Shown: positions 8,883 to 16,786 of the stretch, piece after piece
How the letters are laid out: the number at the start of each line of letters is the position of its first letter
How positions within the stretch are numbered: the stretch's first letter is position 1
Program-made: the position numbers and the translations under genes
Notes under the pieces: generated by a model
Database searches by the model: none
What the model was told of the DNA's origin: nothing
Seen by the model: the letters and a program-made list of their open reading frames with translations, nothing else
Assembly (NCBI RefSeq): GCF_000009765.2
Contig: NC_003155.5
Coordinates: forward strand, 124,001-188,000
Length of the DNA: 64,000 nucleotides
Direction: 5' to 3'
From: Streptomyces avermitilis MA-4680 = NBRC 14893
GTDB taxonomy: Bacteria; Actinomycetota; Actinomycetes; Streptomycetales; Streptomycetaceae

Positions 8883-9746
8883 GGCACTGTCACGTTGGCT
8901 GACGGGGTGGGATGATCTCCTGGTTGATCAAGCTGGTAGGGGTCGTCCGTGGGGAGCACGTCGCCGTCGTACAGGGGGCACCGGTACCCGGTCGAGGTGA
9001 TCTCCCACTGCATGTGGCTGTACTTCCGGTTCCCGCTCAGCTTCCGCGAGGTCGAGGAGCTGATGCTCCAGCGAGGCGTCATCGTCTCCTACGAGACAGT
9101 GCGTCGCTGGTGCGCCAAGTTCGGCCAGGCCTACGCGAACGGACTGCGCCGCCGCCGGCCCCGGCCCGGGGACAAGTGGCACCTGGACGAGGTGTTCGTC
9201 AGGGTAAACGGGGAGCTGAAGTACCTGTGGCGGGCCGTCGACCAGGACGGCAACGTACTCGACATCCTCGTCCAGAACCGGCGGGACAAGGCCGCCGCCC
9301 GACGCTTCTTCCGCAGGCTGATGAAGGAGACCCGGTCGGTGCCGAGGGTGGTCGTCACGGACAAGCTCCGCTCCTACGGCGCGGCCCACCGTGAGGTCAT
9401 GCCCTCCGTCGAGCACCGCTCGCACAAGGGACTGAACAACCGGGCCGAGAATAGCCACCAGCCCACGCGGCAGCGTGAACGTGCGATGAAGGGCTTCCGC
9501 AGTACCGGTGGAGCCCAGCGGTTCCTGTCCGCGTTCAGCGGCATCTCACCCCACTTCCGGCCCCACCGCCACCTGATGACAGCCTCTGACCACCGAGCCG
9601 AGATGACCATCCGCTTCGCCATCTGGGACCAGATCACCGGCGCTGCCAGCCGGCCCACCACGGCCTGAACAACAGGCCCGGACCGCAGGCCCACCATGCC
9701 CCGACGCACCATCAGACAGTCACGCACCCAACAACGTGACAACGCC
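8883..9746 (+). mobile_element. IS6-family insertion sequence (864 bp)
   Basis: The ends are near-perfect inverted repeats: GGCACTGTCACGTTG at 8883-8897 and CAACGTGACAACGCC at 9732-9746 (13 of 15 pairs match). A single IS6-family transposase gene fills the interior. The flanking 8-mers, GTCGCGCA on the left and CTGCCCGG on the right, differ. So the usual 8-bp target duplication is missing, which points to a rearrangement after insertion, such as an adjacent deletion or recombination between two copies. Confidence 0.75.
8949..9668 (+). CDS. IS6-family transposase
   Basis: A 239-residue DDE transposase, the usual size for the IS6/IS26 family, which moves by a replicative, cointegrate-forming route. 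The N-terminal zinc-ribbon/HTH-like region reads SYRGHRYPVEVISHCMWLYF and SYETVRRWCAKFGQ. The catalytic core shows the three acidic residues in KWHLDEVFVRVNG, VVVTDKLRSYGAA and LNNRAENSHQPTRQRERAM. The frame is intact from GTG 8949 to TGA 9668, inside clear terminal repeats, so the enzyme is probably active. Its insertion truncated an IS701 copy. Confidence 0.9.
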   Translation: MGSTSPSYRGHRYPVEVISHCMWLYFRFPLSFREVEELMLQRGVIVSYETVRRWCAKFGQAYANGLRRRRPRPGDKWHLDEVFVRVNGELKYLWRAVDQDGNVLDILVQNRRDKAAARRFFRRLMKETRSVPRVVVTDKLRSYGAAHREVMPSVEHRSHKGLNNRAENSHQPTRQRERAMKGFRSTGGAQRFLSAFSGISPHFRPHRHLMTASDHRAEMTIRFAIWDQITGAASRPTTA

Positions 9747-10165
9747 CTGCCCGGCGTTCCGAGGCGGTGGCGGGTCAGGCGGCGGTCGGTGCCGGTTGTC
9801 GAGCCACCCTCCGAGCCGGATACCCACGCCATCCTCTCCGTCTTCACCAGCCATGTTCTCGACATGCTTCCTTGGGACTCGCAGGTGACCTTCGCGGGTG
9901 TGGAACTGGCGTGCCGCGGCCAGGTGGGGTGGGTGGCCCACCGGTTGGCCTGTGTCCGGCGCGCAGGCGGCTGCTCTTCCCCGTTGGCGGGTTCGAGTCC
10001 GAGGACGCTGTCCAGCAGCCTGGCTTTCTAAGCGGGATCTGACACCACTTGTCGTTCAGGGACGACACGCCCGGTGCGGGCGGAGAGTGCTATCGCCGAG
10101 TTTTGACAGTACTTGGGGTCTTGCGATGGGGGATGGCTGTGCTTGTTCGTGATGAAGGGGTGCCG
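9747..10165. other. 420-bp spacer, no gene recognised
   Basis: The right flank of the IS6-like element has open frames on both strands, but none resembles a known family and none has a convincing ribosome site. A GGTTCGAGTCC string near 9987 resembles a tRNA T-loop, but the flanking bases do not form a T-stem and no other cloverleaf parts fit. Confidence 0.4.
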
Positions 10166-10822
10166 ATGCCGCCCAAGTCCGGGCAGGACGCCCCCAACAG
10201 GCATAGGGTCGGCGGTGACAGGCAGCACGGGGAGGACTGGTTGAGCGGGGGTAGGTCACCGTCGCCGGATTGGCGGAAGCCGTCGCCGTTGGGCCTCGGG
10301 GTCGCCGTGGACGCCGTCACCAATGTCGCCGCCCCGCTGCTGGCGGGGTTCGCGATTGCCACCATCGGGGTCGTCGGCGCGGATGGCGGCCACTTCCGCT
10401 GGCCCGGGCCGGTCCTGCTGTGCCTGACGCTGTCGGCGCTGCTGTTTGTCACCTGCGTGCAGTTCGGGTTCCACGCCCGGCGGCACCTGTACTCGTTCGC
10501 GGACATCTCTGCTTGGTGGTCGGACGAGGAGATGAGAGATCACCGCGACCTGCTGCGCGAGGAGCAGAACGCCGACTTCCAGCTCTGGAACCGCTGGCGC
10601 GGGCGGGCCTACACGGCGTACAGCGGTGGCATGGTCATGCTGTGGCTGGGGGTGGCCCTGGTTCTGGTGCCACCGGCACGGAGTACATCGCCTGACACGG
10701 AGTTCCGCTGGGCTGCAGCCGCTGTGGCGGTCGGCGCCGCCGTGGTTGAGGCCGTATGGAGCATGTATCCGCAGGTAAGACTCTGGTTTCAGCGGCGCCG
10801 AGTCCTTAGGGGGAACGCGTGA
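10166..10822 (+). CDS. hypothetical membrane protein with four predicted membrane segments
   Basis: A 218-residue protein. The ATG at 10166 was chosen because GAAGGGG lies just upstream; longer in-frame starts add only Arg/Gly-rich residues. A polar N-terminus (about 45 residues) is followed by two membrane segments (AAPLLAGFAIATIGVVGA and LLCLTLSALLFVTCVQFGF), a loop with HLYSFADISAWWSDEEMRDH and a central charged helix, then two more membrane segments (GGMVMLWLGVALVLVPP and WAAAAVAVGAAVVEAVW). I do not recognise the family. Its stop overlaps the start of the next gene by 4 bp, so the two are translated together. Confidence 0.7.
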   Translation: MPPKSGQDAPNRHRVGGDRQHGEDWLSGGRSPSPDWRKPSPLGLGVAVDAVTNVAAPLLAGFAIATIGVVGADGGHFRWPGPVLLCLTLSALLFVTCVQFGFHARRHLYSFADISAWWSDEEMRDHRDLLREEQNADFQLWNRWRGRAYTAYSGGMVMLWLGVALVLVPPARSTSPDTEFRWAAAAVAVGAAVVEAVWSMYPQVRLWFQRRRVLRGNA

Positions 10823-11187
10823 CGGACAGCACGGGAAGTCCGGGAGTACCCGACGAACAGCCCATCGAGCCGAGACCGAGGCTGGACCCGGAGCGCAGAG
10901 CGCCCCAACCAGTACCGCCGCCGTGGCAGTCGGCGCCGCAACCAGTACCGCCGCAGTTGCCGCAGGCGGCGCCGCCTGCGAGAGCCGACTGTCCGAGTTG
11001 TCATCACTCGCGAAGGCATCATCGGGGCTGCGAGCTGGAGTCACTGAGCGTTGAGCTCGCGTCCTTGCTCGGCTACACGGCGGCGCGGGACCGCGTCCCA
11101 GCAATGGATGACGGCGAGGACCGGTCCCCGTCCCGTCCGGTTCCCGGCGGAGTGCGTGGGTGGCTGCACCGACTGCTTCGGCGTTGA
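10819..11187 (+). CDS. proline-rich hypothetical protein, coupled to upstream membrane protein
   Basis: A 122-residue protein starting at GTG 10819, overlapping the TGA of the membrane protein by four bases (GTGA). The first 60 residues are rich in Pro, Gln and Arg (QPVPPPWQSAPQPVPPQLPQ). Then comes CPSCHHSRRHHRGCELESLS, a Cys/His cluster that might bind a metal, and a basic C-terminus ending GWLHRLLRR. There is no membrane segment. The coupling suggests a soluble partner of the membrane protein; the role is unknown. Confidence 0.55.
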   Translation: MTDSTGSPGVPDEQPIEPRPRLDPERRAPQPVPPPWQSAPQPVPPQLPQAAPPARADCPSCHHSRRHHRGCELESLSVELASLLGYTAARDRVPAMDDGEDRSPSRPVPGGVRGWLHRLLRR

Positions 11188-11519
11188 CCCCGAGCCGTCG
11201 CACCGGCATCCGGGGCCCGATCGCATTTGTGGGGTCCTGCCGCAGCGACAGGCGGTCAAGGCCGGGATGGTCCCCGGAAGGACCGCTCCAGCAGCGGAGA
11301 GACTGCGGCGATCACAGGCCAGACTCGCCTGCTCCACCGCTGGTTTCTTCGCTGGCAACACCGGGTCGGTGTGGCTGTTGGAGAAGGTGGGCTGCCAGCG
11401 AACCGAGACGCTACGGCACGGCGGTCATTGAGCACCTTGTGCCGGTATTCCACAGCGACCATTGCTTCCTCTGGGCTCTCACGTCCCAGTCTCCAGGTGT
11501 CCACGATCAAGGGGAAGCT
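11188..11519. other. 330-bp spacer, no gene recognised
   Basis: This lies between the convergent ends of the proline-rich gene and the coiled-coil membrane protein gene. Frames crossing it have poor codon use and no family match. No clear terminator hairpin was found. Confidence 0.4.
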
Positions 11520-12305
11520 TCACTCGGGCGCTGCACCACCATTCCGGGTGTCGATGACCGTGACATCCAAGAGGCTGTCCACCTCGCGCATCAGCAGACG
11601 AGAAAGCTCAGCCCGGCACCGTCGGGCGGCCAGAAGACTCTCTTGCGCCTCTGTAAGAGTTGCATCAAAACCCTGTGCCGTGGGTCCTATCCTTATCGCT
11701 CGCCGCAACTGAAAAGAGGTCCTGTTGAGCGCGTCCACAATCAGGAAGGCATCCCCGGTGACTGATGGGTGACGCGCTGACTGTGCGGCGACACGTTCTT
11801 CCACGGCAGGGGAAAAACGGATTATGCCGCGGGAGAGCTCTACTTCGGCGCTGACTGTGGTCAGCATGATCCGTAGCCCATCCTCCAGCGCACCGTACCC
11901 GGCGCTCTGCAGGGCATCCCGGCAGCGATAGTGGGCCGCCAAGAACTCACTGAGGTCCAGGGCCAAGCTTGACTCGCGGCTTTGCTCCAGATCAATGATC
12001 GTTTGATCGAGGAGGTCGTACCACGCGGCAACTGCCTGACGAACCAGCACCACACGCGCCACGGCCGCCTTGCGCTTCTCCACCTGCTCAGTTGCCTCGG
12101 AGTCCGCTCTGGCAAATTCCCGATCTGCCTGCATCTCTAGCCGCTCTCGTTGCCGAAGTTCTGCCTCGACGCGTACGAGTTCTCGCTCTTCCCTCGCCTG
12201 CAACAGTGCCCGCTTCTGAACCTGAATAGGGCCCCAGTAGGCCACAGCCCCGGTGATAAGAGTGCCACCCAGGACACCGAACAGACCGTAAAGTGCCTCA
12301 GACAT
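11520..12305 (-). CDS. membrane-anchored coiled-coil protein, unknown function
   Basis: A 261-residue protein. The start was placed at the ATG read from 12305, with GGGGAAC upstream on that strand; the frame is open a further 15 codons. An N-terminal hydrophobic segment (ALYGLFGVLGGTLITGAVAYW) is followed by a strongly charged helix of about 70 residues (QAREERELVRVEAELRQR, FARADSEATEQVEKRKAAVA) that should form a coiled coil. A mostly helical C-terminal part follows. This resembles the many one-TM, coiled-coil proteins of actinobacterial accessory regions; no catalytic motif is visible. Base composition is less GC-rich than in its neighbours, suggesting recent transfer. Confidence 0.7.
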   Translation of the reverse strand: MSEALYGLFGVLGGTLITGAVAYWGPIQVQKRALLQAREERELVRVEAELRQRERLEMQADREFARADSEATEQVEKRKAAVARVVLVRQAVAAWYDLLDQTIIDLEQSRESSLALDLSEFLAAHYRCRDALQSAGYGALEDGLRIMLTTVSAEVELSRGIIRFSPAVEERVAAQSARHPSVTGDAFLIVDALNRTSFQLRRAIRIGPTAQGFDATLTEAQESLLAARRCRAELSRLLMREVDSLLDVTVIDTRNGGAAPE

Positions 12306-12443
12306 GGTGTTCCCCGTATCGCGAGGGGCCGAAGGCCTCAAGCCCGACAAAGCGTCTCAGCGCTCTAGCGTCACCAGCTCAGACTTCGCCCACGAAGACC
12401 CGGCGCTCACGCCTCCATGAGCCGAAGCCAACCGCGGGCCTTC

Positions 12444-12581
12444 TCAGGTAGCACTGTAGAACCGCCGGGCCACCTCTCCGTCGCCGGCCCCCGCCTCGAT
12501 CAAGTCAGCGGCTGCAAGACGGACTTGTTCGCGCCGATCCCGCTCCTCGGCCGTCAACCCACCACCATCGGGATAGCTCAT
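12444..12581 (-). pseudogene. IS630-type transposase, N-terminal remnant (second)
   Basis: A 45-codon frame reads [20 protein letters not shown] and [20 protein letters not shown]. This is the start of a common Streptomyces IS630-type transposase (consensus close to [20 protein letters not shown]). It stops shortly before the second half of the helix-turn-helix. It lies between the coiled-coil gene and the IS5 element; the rest of the 335-bp spacer has no gene. Confidence 0.6.
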
Positions 12582-12640
12582 CCTTCCGGCATAGCGCGGC
12601 CCACGACAACTGTCACGACCCCACGTAACCCACACCCTTA

Positions 12641-13500
12641 AGACGGCGTTTCTTATGGCGTGATCGTTCGTTGAACCGTGTATGACGGATCTGGTTGAGC
12701 GGCTGGTGCCGGATGAGTTGTGGGTGTTGTTCCGGCGGGTGGTGCCTCCGACAGAGGTGATACGTCCGCAGGGCGGCGGCCGGCGCCGGGCGGGTGACCG
12801 CGAGGCCCTGGCCGCGATCATCTTCGTGGCGACCTCGGGCTGCACGTGGCGGCAGCTGCCGCCGGTGTTCGGCCCGAGCTGGCAGACGGTCTACCGACGC
12901 TTCGCCCAATGGAGCCGGGCCCGTGTCTGGGCCCGGCTCCACCGCGTCATCCTCGACGAACTCGGTGCCCGCGGCGAGTTGGACTGGTCACGGTGCGCGA
13001 TCGACTCGGTCAGCCTGCGGGCGGCAAAAGGGGGCCACTGACGGGACCGAATCCGACCGACCGAGGCAAGTTGGGATCGAAGATCCACCTGATCACCGAC
13101 CGGAACGGACTGCCTCTCTCGCTGGGCATCTCAGGCGCCAACATGCACGACAGCCTCGGCCTTGAACCGCTCGTGCGCGGGATCCCGCCGATCCGGTCCC
13201 GGCGAGGACCGCGTCGGCGGCGACCCGGCAAGCTCCACGCAGACAAGGGCTACGACTACGACCACCTGCGGCGATGGCTCCGCAAACGCGGCATCCGCCA
13301 CCGCATCGCCCGCAAGGGCATCGAGTCCTCAAAGCGGCTCGGCCGCCACCGCTGGGTCGTCGAGAGGACCGTGTCCTGGCTCGCCGGCTGCCGCCGACTC
13401 CACCGCCGCTACGAACGCAAGGCAGAACACTGCCTCGCCTTCGCTGACATCGCCGCAGCCCTCATCTGCCACCGCCGCCTCACCAAATGAAACGACGTCT
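12641..13500 (+). mobile_element. IS5-family insertion sequence (IS427-like), about 860 bp
   Basis: Inverted repeats AGACGGCGTTTC (12641-12652) and GAAACGACGTCT (13489-13500) match at 11 of 12 positions. They enclose a two-frame transposase, the layout of the IS427 group of IS5. The repeats may extend by a few bases into flanking TTA/TAA. The right end lies two bases from the left end of the neighbouring IS701 element. Confidence 0.8.
12682..13490 (+). CDS. IS5-family transposase in two frames (probable -1 frameshift)
   Basis: The first frame (12682-13041, 119 residues) carries [20 protein letters not shown], the helical N-terminal domain and the first catalytic Asp in [16 protein letters not shown]. 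The second frame, entered by a -1 shift near 13028 at a CAAAAGGGGGCC run, continues [20 protein letters not shown], with the second Asp in [20 protein letters not shown] and the Glu in [21 protein letters not shown], ending at TGA 13488-13490. The A-run/G-run at the junction is a typical slippery site, so the shift is probably programmed and the element may be active. Confidence 0.85.
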
Positions 13501-13502
13501 AA

Positions 13503-14902
13503 TACTGCAACGGTGCTTGCCGTGACTGGTGGCCAGTTCAGTCGTTGGTCTGGTTATGGGTGGGGACCTTGCTGGTGTCAGGTTGTGGGCGGGTGAACTC
13601 GAGGCGGTGCACGAGCGGTTCGTGCACCGGTTCAGCCGGGAAGAGCCGCGTCAGTCGGCGCTGGCCTATATGCGGGGGCTGGTCGCGCCGCTGGAGCGGA
13701 AGAACGGCTGGACGCTGGCTGAGGAGGCCGGGCATGCCGGTCCCGATCGCATCCACCGGTTGCTGAACCGGATCGAGTGGGACGCCGACGAGGTCCTGGA
13801 CGACGTGCGTGACTACGTCGTCGAGAACCTCGGCGACCGGGATGCCGTCCTGATCGTCGACGACACCGGATTCCTGAAGAAGGGTGTCCGTTCGGCCGGG
13901 GTCCAGCGGCAGTACTCCGGCACCGCGGGACGCACGGAGAACTCCCAGATCGGGGTCTTTCTCGCGTATGCAACGGGCCGCGGACGCACGCTGATCGACC
14001 GGCGGCTGTATCTGCCCACGTCCTGGACGGATGACCGCGAGCGATGCCGACGGGCAGGCATCGACGACAGTGTCGCCTTCGAGACGAAGGTGGCCATGGC
14101 CAAGGCGATGGTCCGCCGGGCCATCGCCGACAGGATCCCGTTCGGCTGGGTGACGGCGGACGCCGCCTATGGCTTCAGCAAGGGCTGGCGGTTCGAGCTG
14201 GAGCAGGCGGACGTCTTCCATGTCATGGCCACCACCCGGCACGACACCGTCGTCACCCGCTGGTCCATCGACCACCCCGTCCACGACCTGTTCCCCGGCC
14301 TGCCCCGGCAGAAATGGAAACGCCGTTCCTGCGGCGAGGGAGCCCACGGCCGGCGGATCTACGACTGGGCCCGCGTCGAGGTGAGGCCCTGGCACCGCGA
14401 GGACCGCCGGCACTGGGTTCTCGCCCGCCGCAGCGTGAGCAGGCCCGAGGAGATCTCCTACTACATCGCCTACTGTCCCGCCGGCACCACGCTGGACGAG
14501 CTGATCCGCGTCGCGGGCAGCCGATGGGCCGTCGAGGAATGCTTCCAGACGGCGAAGCAGGAATGCGGTCTGGACGACTACCAGGTCCGCCGCTACCCCG
14601 GCTGGCACCGCCACATGACCCTGGCCATGGCCGCTCATGCCTGCCTGACCGTCCTGCGAGCCCGTGAACTGGACATCGGGAAAGCAGAAACGGATCCTCC
14701 CAGCTCATCCACTACAGCCTCGCCGAGATCCGACGACTGATCACCCGCCTCACCGACCGCCGCCCCACCCCGATCGACCACATCCTGCATTGGTCGACAT
14801 GGCGCCGCCGACGCCAACACCAAGCCCGCATCAGTCACTACAAACGACGCGGACACAGCCCCTGAAACCTGCCCAACACTCAGAACAAGCACCGTTGCAG
14901 TA
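13503..14902 (+). mobile_element. IS701-family insertion sequence, 1400 bp
   Basis: Perfect 17-bp inverted repeats TACTGCAACGGTGCTTG mark 13503-13519 and, inverted, 14886-14902. The flanking tetramers are CTAA (13499-13502) and CTAG (14903-14906). IS701 elements duplicate a 4-bp YTAR target, and these differ at one base. The right side of the insertion falls in the remains of an ATP-grasp gene. Confidence 0.85.
13556..14865 (+). CDS. IS701-family transposase (late frameshift)
   Basis: About 435 residues if one lost base is restored. The family core is complete: LIVDDTGFLKKGVRSAGVQR, YSGTAGRTENSQIGVFLAYA, FGWVTADAAYGFSKGWRFE (second catalytic Asp) and RWAVEECFQTAKQECGLDDY (catalytic Glu). Near 14690 the frame slips. 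The normal C-terminus (HYSLAEIRRLITRL, HILHWSTWRRRRQHQARISH) is read one base earlier and ends at TGA 14863-14865, whereas the unshifted frame runs to 14740. The start is either ATG 13556 or GTG 13529; neither has a strong ribosome site. Activity depends on whether the late indel is real. Confidence 0.8.
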
Positions 14903-14916
14903 CTAGTGTCGAACGC

Positions 14917-14963
14917 AGCGACCAGTGGCCTTTGTTCGTGGAATCTGGACACCACTGGTCGCT
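14917..14963. repeat. 12-bp perfect inverted repeat, 23-nt loop
   Basis: AGCGACCAGTGG (14917-14928) and CCACTGGTCGCT (14952-14963) are exact reverse complements. The hairpin sits 10 bp from the right target site of the IS701 element, before the homologous part of the ATP-grasp remnant. It may be a scar or end of an earlier insertion, or a transcription-blocking hairpin. Confidence 0.7.
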
Positions 14964-15393
14964 CAGGCCGAGAGCACCCGGTTTCGCCGGAGAGCGACTC
15001 TTCCAGCAGCGCGTCAGCAAGAGCGCCGACATTCGCCTTACCGCCGTCGGCGATCACCTCACCGCCGTCCGGATCGACGGCTCACCCGGGATCGACTGGC
15101 GCCGCCACTACGAGGCACTCACTTACACCCCGGTCCCCGTCCCGCCCGAGATCACCAAAGGGGTCCGCGCCTACCTCGACGCCTTCGGCCTGGTCTTCGG
15201 TGCCTTCGACTTCGGACTCGGCACAGATGGCCGCTGGCACTGGTACGAGTGCAACCCCAACGGGCAATGGGCCTGGTTCCCCGACAACATCACCGCCCCC
15301 ATCACCAACGCTCTCGCCGACCGTCTCCAGCACCCCCAAGGAACTTTCCAATCGTGTTGTCAAGCCGCTCTCGTGACGGGAGGTGAAGTGTGA
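14932..15393 (+). pseudogene. tgmB: ATP-grasp peptide maturase (graspetide type), truncated on both sides
   Basis: The C-terminal half of an MvdD/TgmB-type ATP-grasp ligase. Seen are ERLFQQRVSKSADIRLTAVG, RIDGSPGIDWRRHYEALTYT, VRAYLDAFGLVFGAFDFGLG and the metal/ATP-binding end WHWYECNPNGQWAWFPDNIT. These enzymes join Asp/Glu side chains to Thr/Ser/Lys of a precursor peptide to make omega-ester or -amide rings. The N-terminal 180 or so residues (preATP-grasp and first ATP-binding strands) were removed at the IS701 side. The last codons are displaced by IS110 from about 15337; the natural end may be the short piece EPSLRRPNDSHTQNP...SYE ending at 16754. The methyltransferase gene that follows confirms the context. 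No precursor peptide gene is seen. Confidence 0.8.
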
Positions 15394-16565
15394 AAGCACT
15401 CTCCGTCACGGATCATCGCCCACAGAACGTTGAGTCGTCGGCGTGCGAGAGCCAGCAGGGCCTGCTTGTGGCCCTTGCCCTCGCCTCGCTTCCGGTCGTA
15501 GAACGCCTTCGAGGCGGGGCAGCACTGGAGGCTGACCATGGCCGACAGGTACATGGTTCTCAGCAGACCACGGTGGTAGCGCCGGGGGCGGCGCAGGTTG
15601 CCGCTGACACGGCCGGAGTCACGTGGTCTGGGGGCCAGGCCGGCGAAGCCGGCCAGGCGGTCGGGGCTGCCGAAGGCGTCCATGTCACCACCGGTCGCGG
15701 CGAGGAATTCAGCTCCGAGCTTGGCTCCCATGCCGGGCAGACTGCGGATCACCTCGGCGTGCGGATGCTCGCAAAACTTGACCTCGATCAGGGCGTCAAG
15801 CTCGGCGATCTCCTCATCGAGGGCCATCACCCCCTTCGCGAGGCGGACCACCATGGCGGCGGCCAGCTTCTCGCCGGGCAGCGCGGTCTGCTGGGCCTGG
15901 GCGGCCTCCACGGTCGTCTTCGCCAGTGCGGCGGCACCCCTGACTTTGCGGTTCTTCAACCACGTCTCGATCCGGCTCGCGCCTGCTCGACGGATCGCGG
16001 CCGGGGTCTGGTAGCCGGTCAGCAGTACCACCGGCCCCCGGTTCGTCAGTTCCAGGGCACGTTCCAGCGCGGGGAAGATCTCCAGGAGTTGGGCGCGGAG
16101 ACGGTTGATCTGCCGGGTGCGGTCGAAGACCGCGTCCAGACGGCGGGTGGTCAGCGTGCGCAGGTCGACGGCGATCTCATCGCCGGGCCGCAACAGGCCC
16201 AGATCGCGACGGACGCGGGCCTGGTCGGCGATGACGAAGGCGTCCTTCGCGTCGGTCTTCCCCTCGCCGCCCTTGTAGGTGGCCGAGGCACGGTGGACCG
16301 CCAGACCGGTCAGGTAGGCGACCGGCTGGCCGTGGCTGACCAGCAGGCCGATCAGCAGCGCGGCACCACCGTGATTGAGGTCCACAGCCCACAGCGCGTC
16401 GGCGGATATCTCCAGGACATCGCCGATCAGGGCAAGCAGTTCACTCTCGTCATTTGCGACCCGGCGGGACAGCAGACGCTTGCCGTCCGCGTTGATCACC
16501 ACGCAGTGGTAATGCGTCTTGCCGATGTCCACTCCGGCCCAGATCTCGGGCACGTTCCCCTCCAC
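15360..16565 (-). CDS. IS110-family transposase (DEDD recombinase)
   Basis: A 401-residue protein with the RuvC-like N-terminal domain (EIWAGVDIGKTHYHCVVINA with the first Asp; WAVDLNHGGAALLIG; GKTDAKDAFVIADQARVR with the later Asp pair). The C-terminal Transposase_20 domain reads EVIRSLPGMGAKLGAEFLAA, FAGLAPRPRDSGRVSG and the conserved Ser region. The family recombines DNA through a bridge RNA and a catalytic Ser without flanking duplications. The frame is intact. It reads opposite to the graspetide genes it interrupts. Confidence 0.9.
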   Translation of the reverse strand: MEGNVPEIWAGVDIGKTHYHCVVINADGKRLLSRRVANDESELLALIGDVLEISADALWAVDLNHGGAALLIGLLVSHGQPVAYLTGLAVHRASATYKGGEGKTDAKDAFVIADQARVRRDLGLLRPGDEIAVDLRTLTTRRLDAVFDRTRQINRLRAQLLEIFPALERALELTNRGPVVLLTGYQTPAAIRRAGASRIETWLKNRKVRGAAALAKTTVEAAQAQQTALPGEKLAAAMVVRLAKGVMALDEEIAELDALIEVKFCEHPHAEVIRSLPGMGAKLGAEFLAATGGDMDAFGSPDRLAGFAGLAPRPRDSGRVSGNLRRPRRYHRGLLRTMYLSAMVSLQCCPASKAFYDRKRGEGKGHKQALLALARRRLNVLWAMIRDGECFHTSPPVTRAA

Positions 16566-16686
16566 CAGCTCGCCCTACATCGATCCCGCAGACGACCTCG
16601 CCGACGTCGTCCTACGCAGCGATCGGAGTCGCATCTCCCAATTGGCGGTCGAGTCGTCGCGGGGCTCCGGGCGGCCAAGTTCCTTG
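16566..16686 (-). other. non-coding end of IS110 element; possible bridge-RNA region
   Basis: About 120 bp between the transposase start and the inferred element end has no gene. In IS621 and relatives an RNA encoded at this end binds both donor and target DNA. I cannot show the two recognition loops by eye; CGACCTCGCCGACGTCGTC near 16593-16611 could form part of a hairpin. Treat this as a location to test, not a demonstrated RNA. Confidence 0.25.
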
Positions 16687-16786
16687 AGCCATCCCTACGG
16701 CGCCCCAATGACAGCCATACCCAGAACCCCCGGGCCCTCCGATCTTACGAATGACCAGAGCAACCACCCTTGAAAGGTAGGACCCC

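Larger units (their letters stand above)
15337..16686 (-). mobile_element. IS110-family insertion sequence
   Basis: Short inverted sequences CAAGGAACTT (15337-15346) and AAGTTCCTTG (16677-16686) bracket an intact IS110 transposase gene. IS110 elements lack long terminal repeats, so the exact ends are inferred. Joining the outer flanks restores an in-frame C-terminus for the tgmB-like gene ending at 16754, which supports these approximate limits. The 120 bp between the transposase start and 16686 is where a bridge RNA would be expected in this group. Confidence 0.65.

Noticed and set aside
9975..10000. GGTTCGAGTCC resembles a tRNA T-loop
   Set aside because: Flanking bases do not pair as a T-stem and no acceptor, D or anticodon arms fit around it.
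15390..16754. Plus-strand frame of 454 codons
   Set aside because: It is antisense to the IS110 transposase except for the last 20 codons, which are probably the displaced end of the maturase gene.
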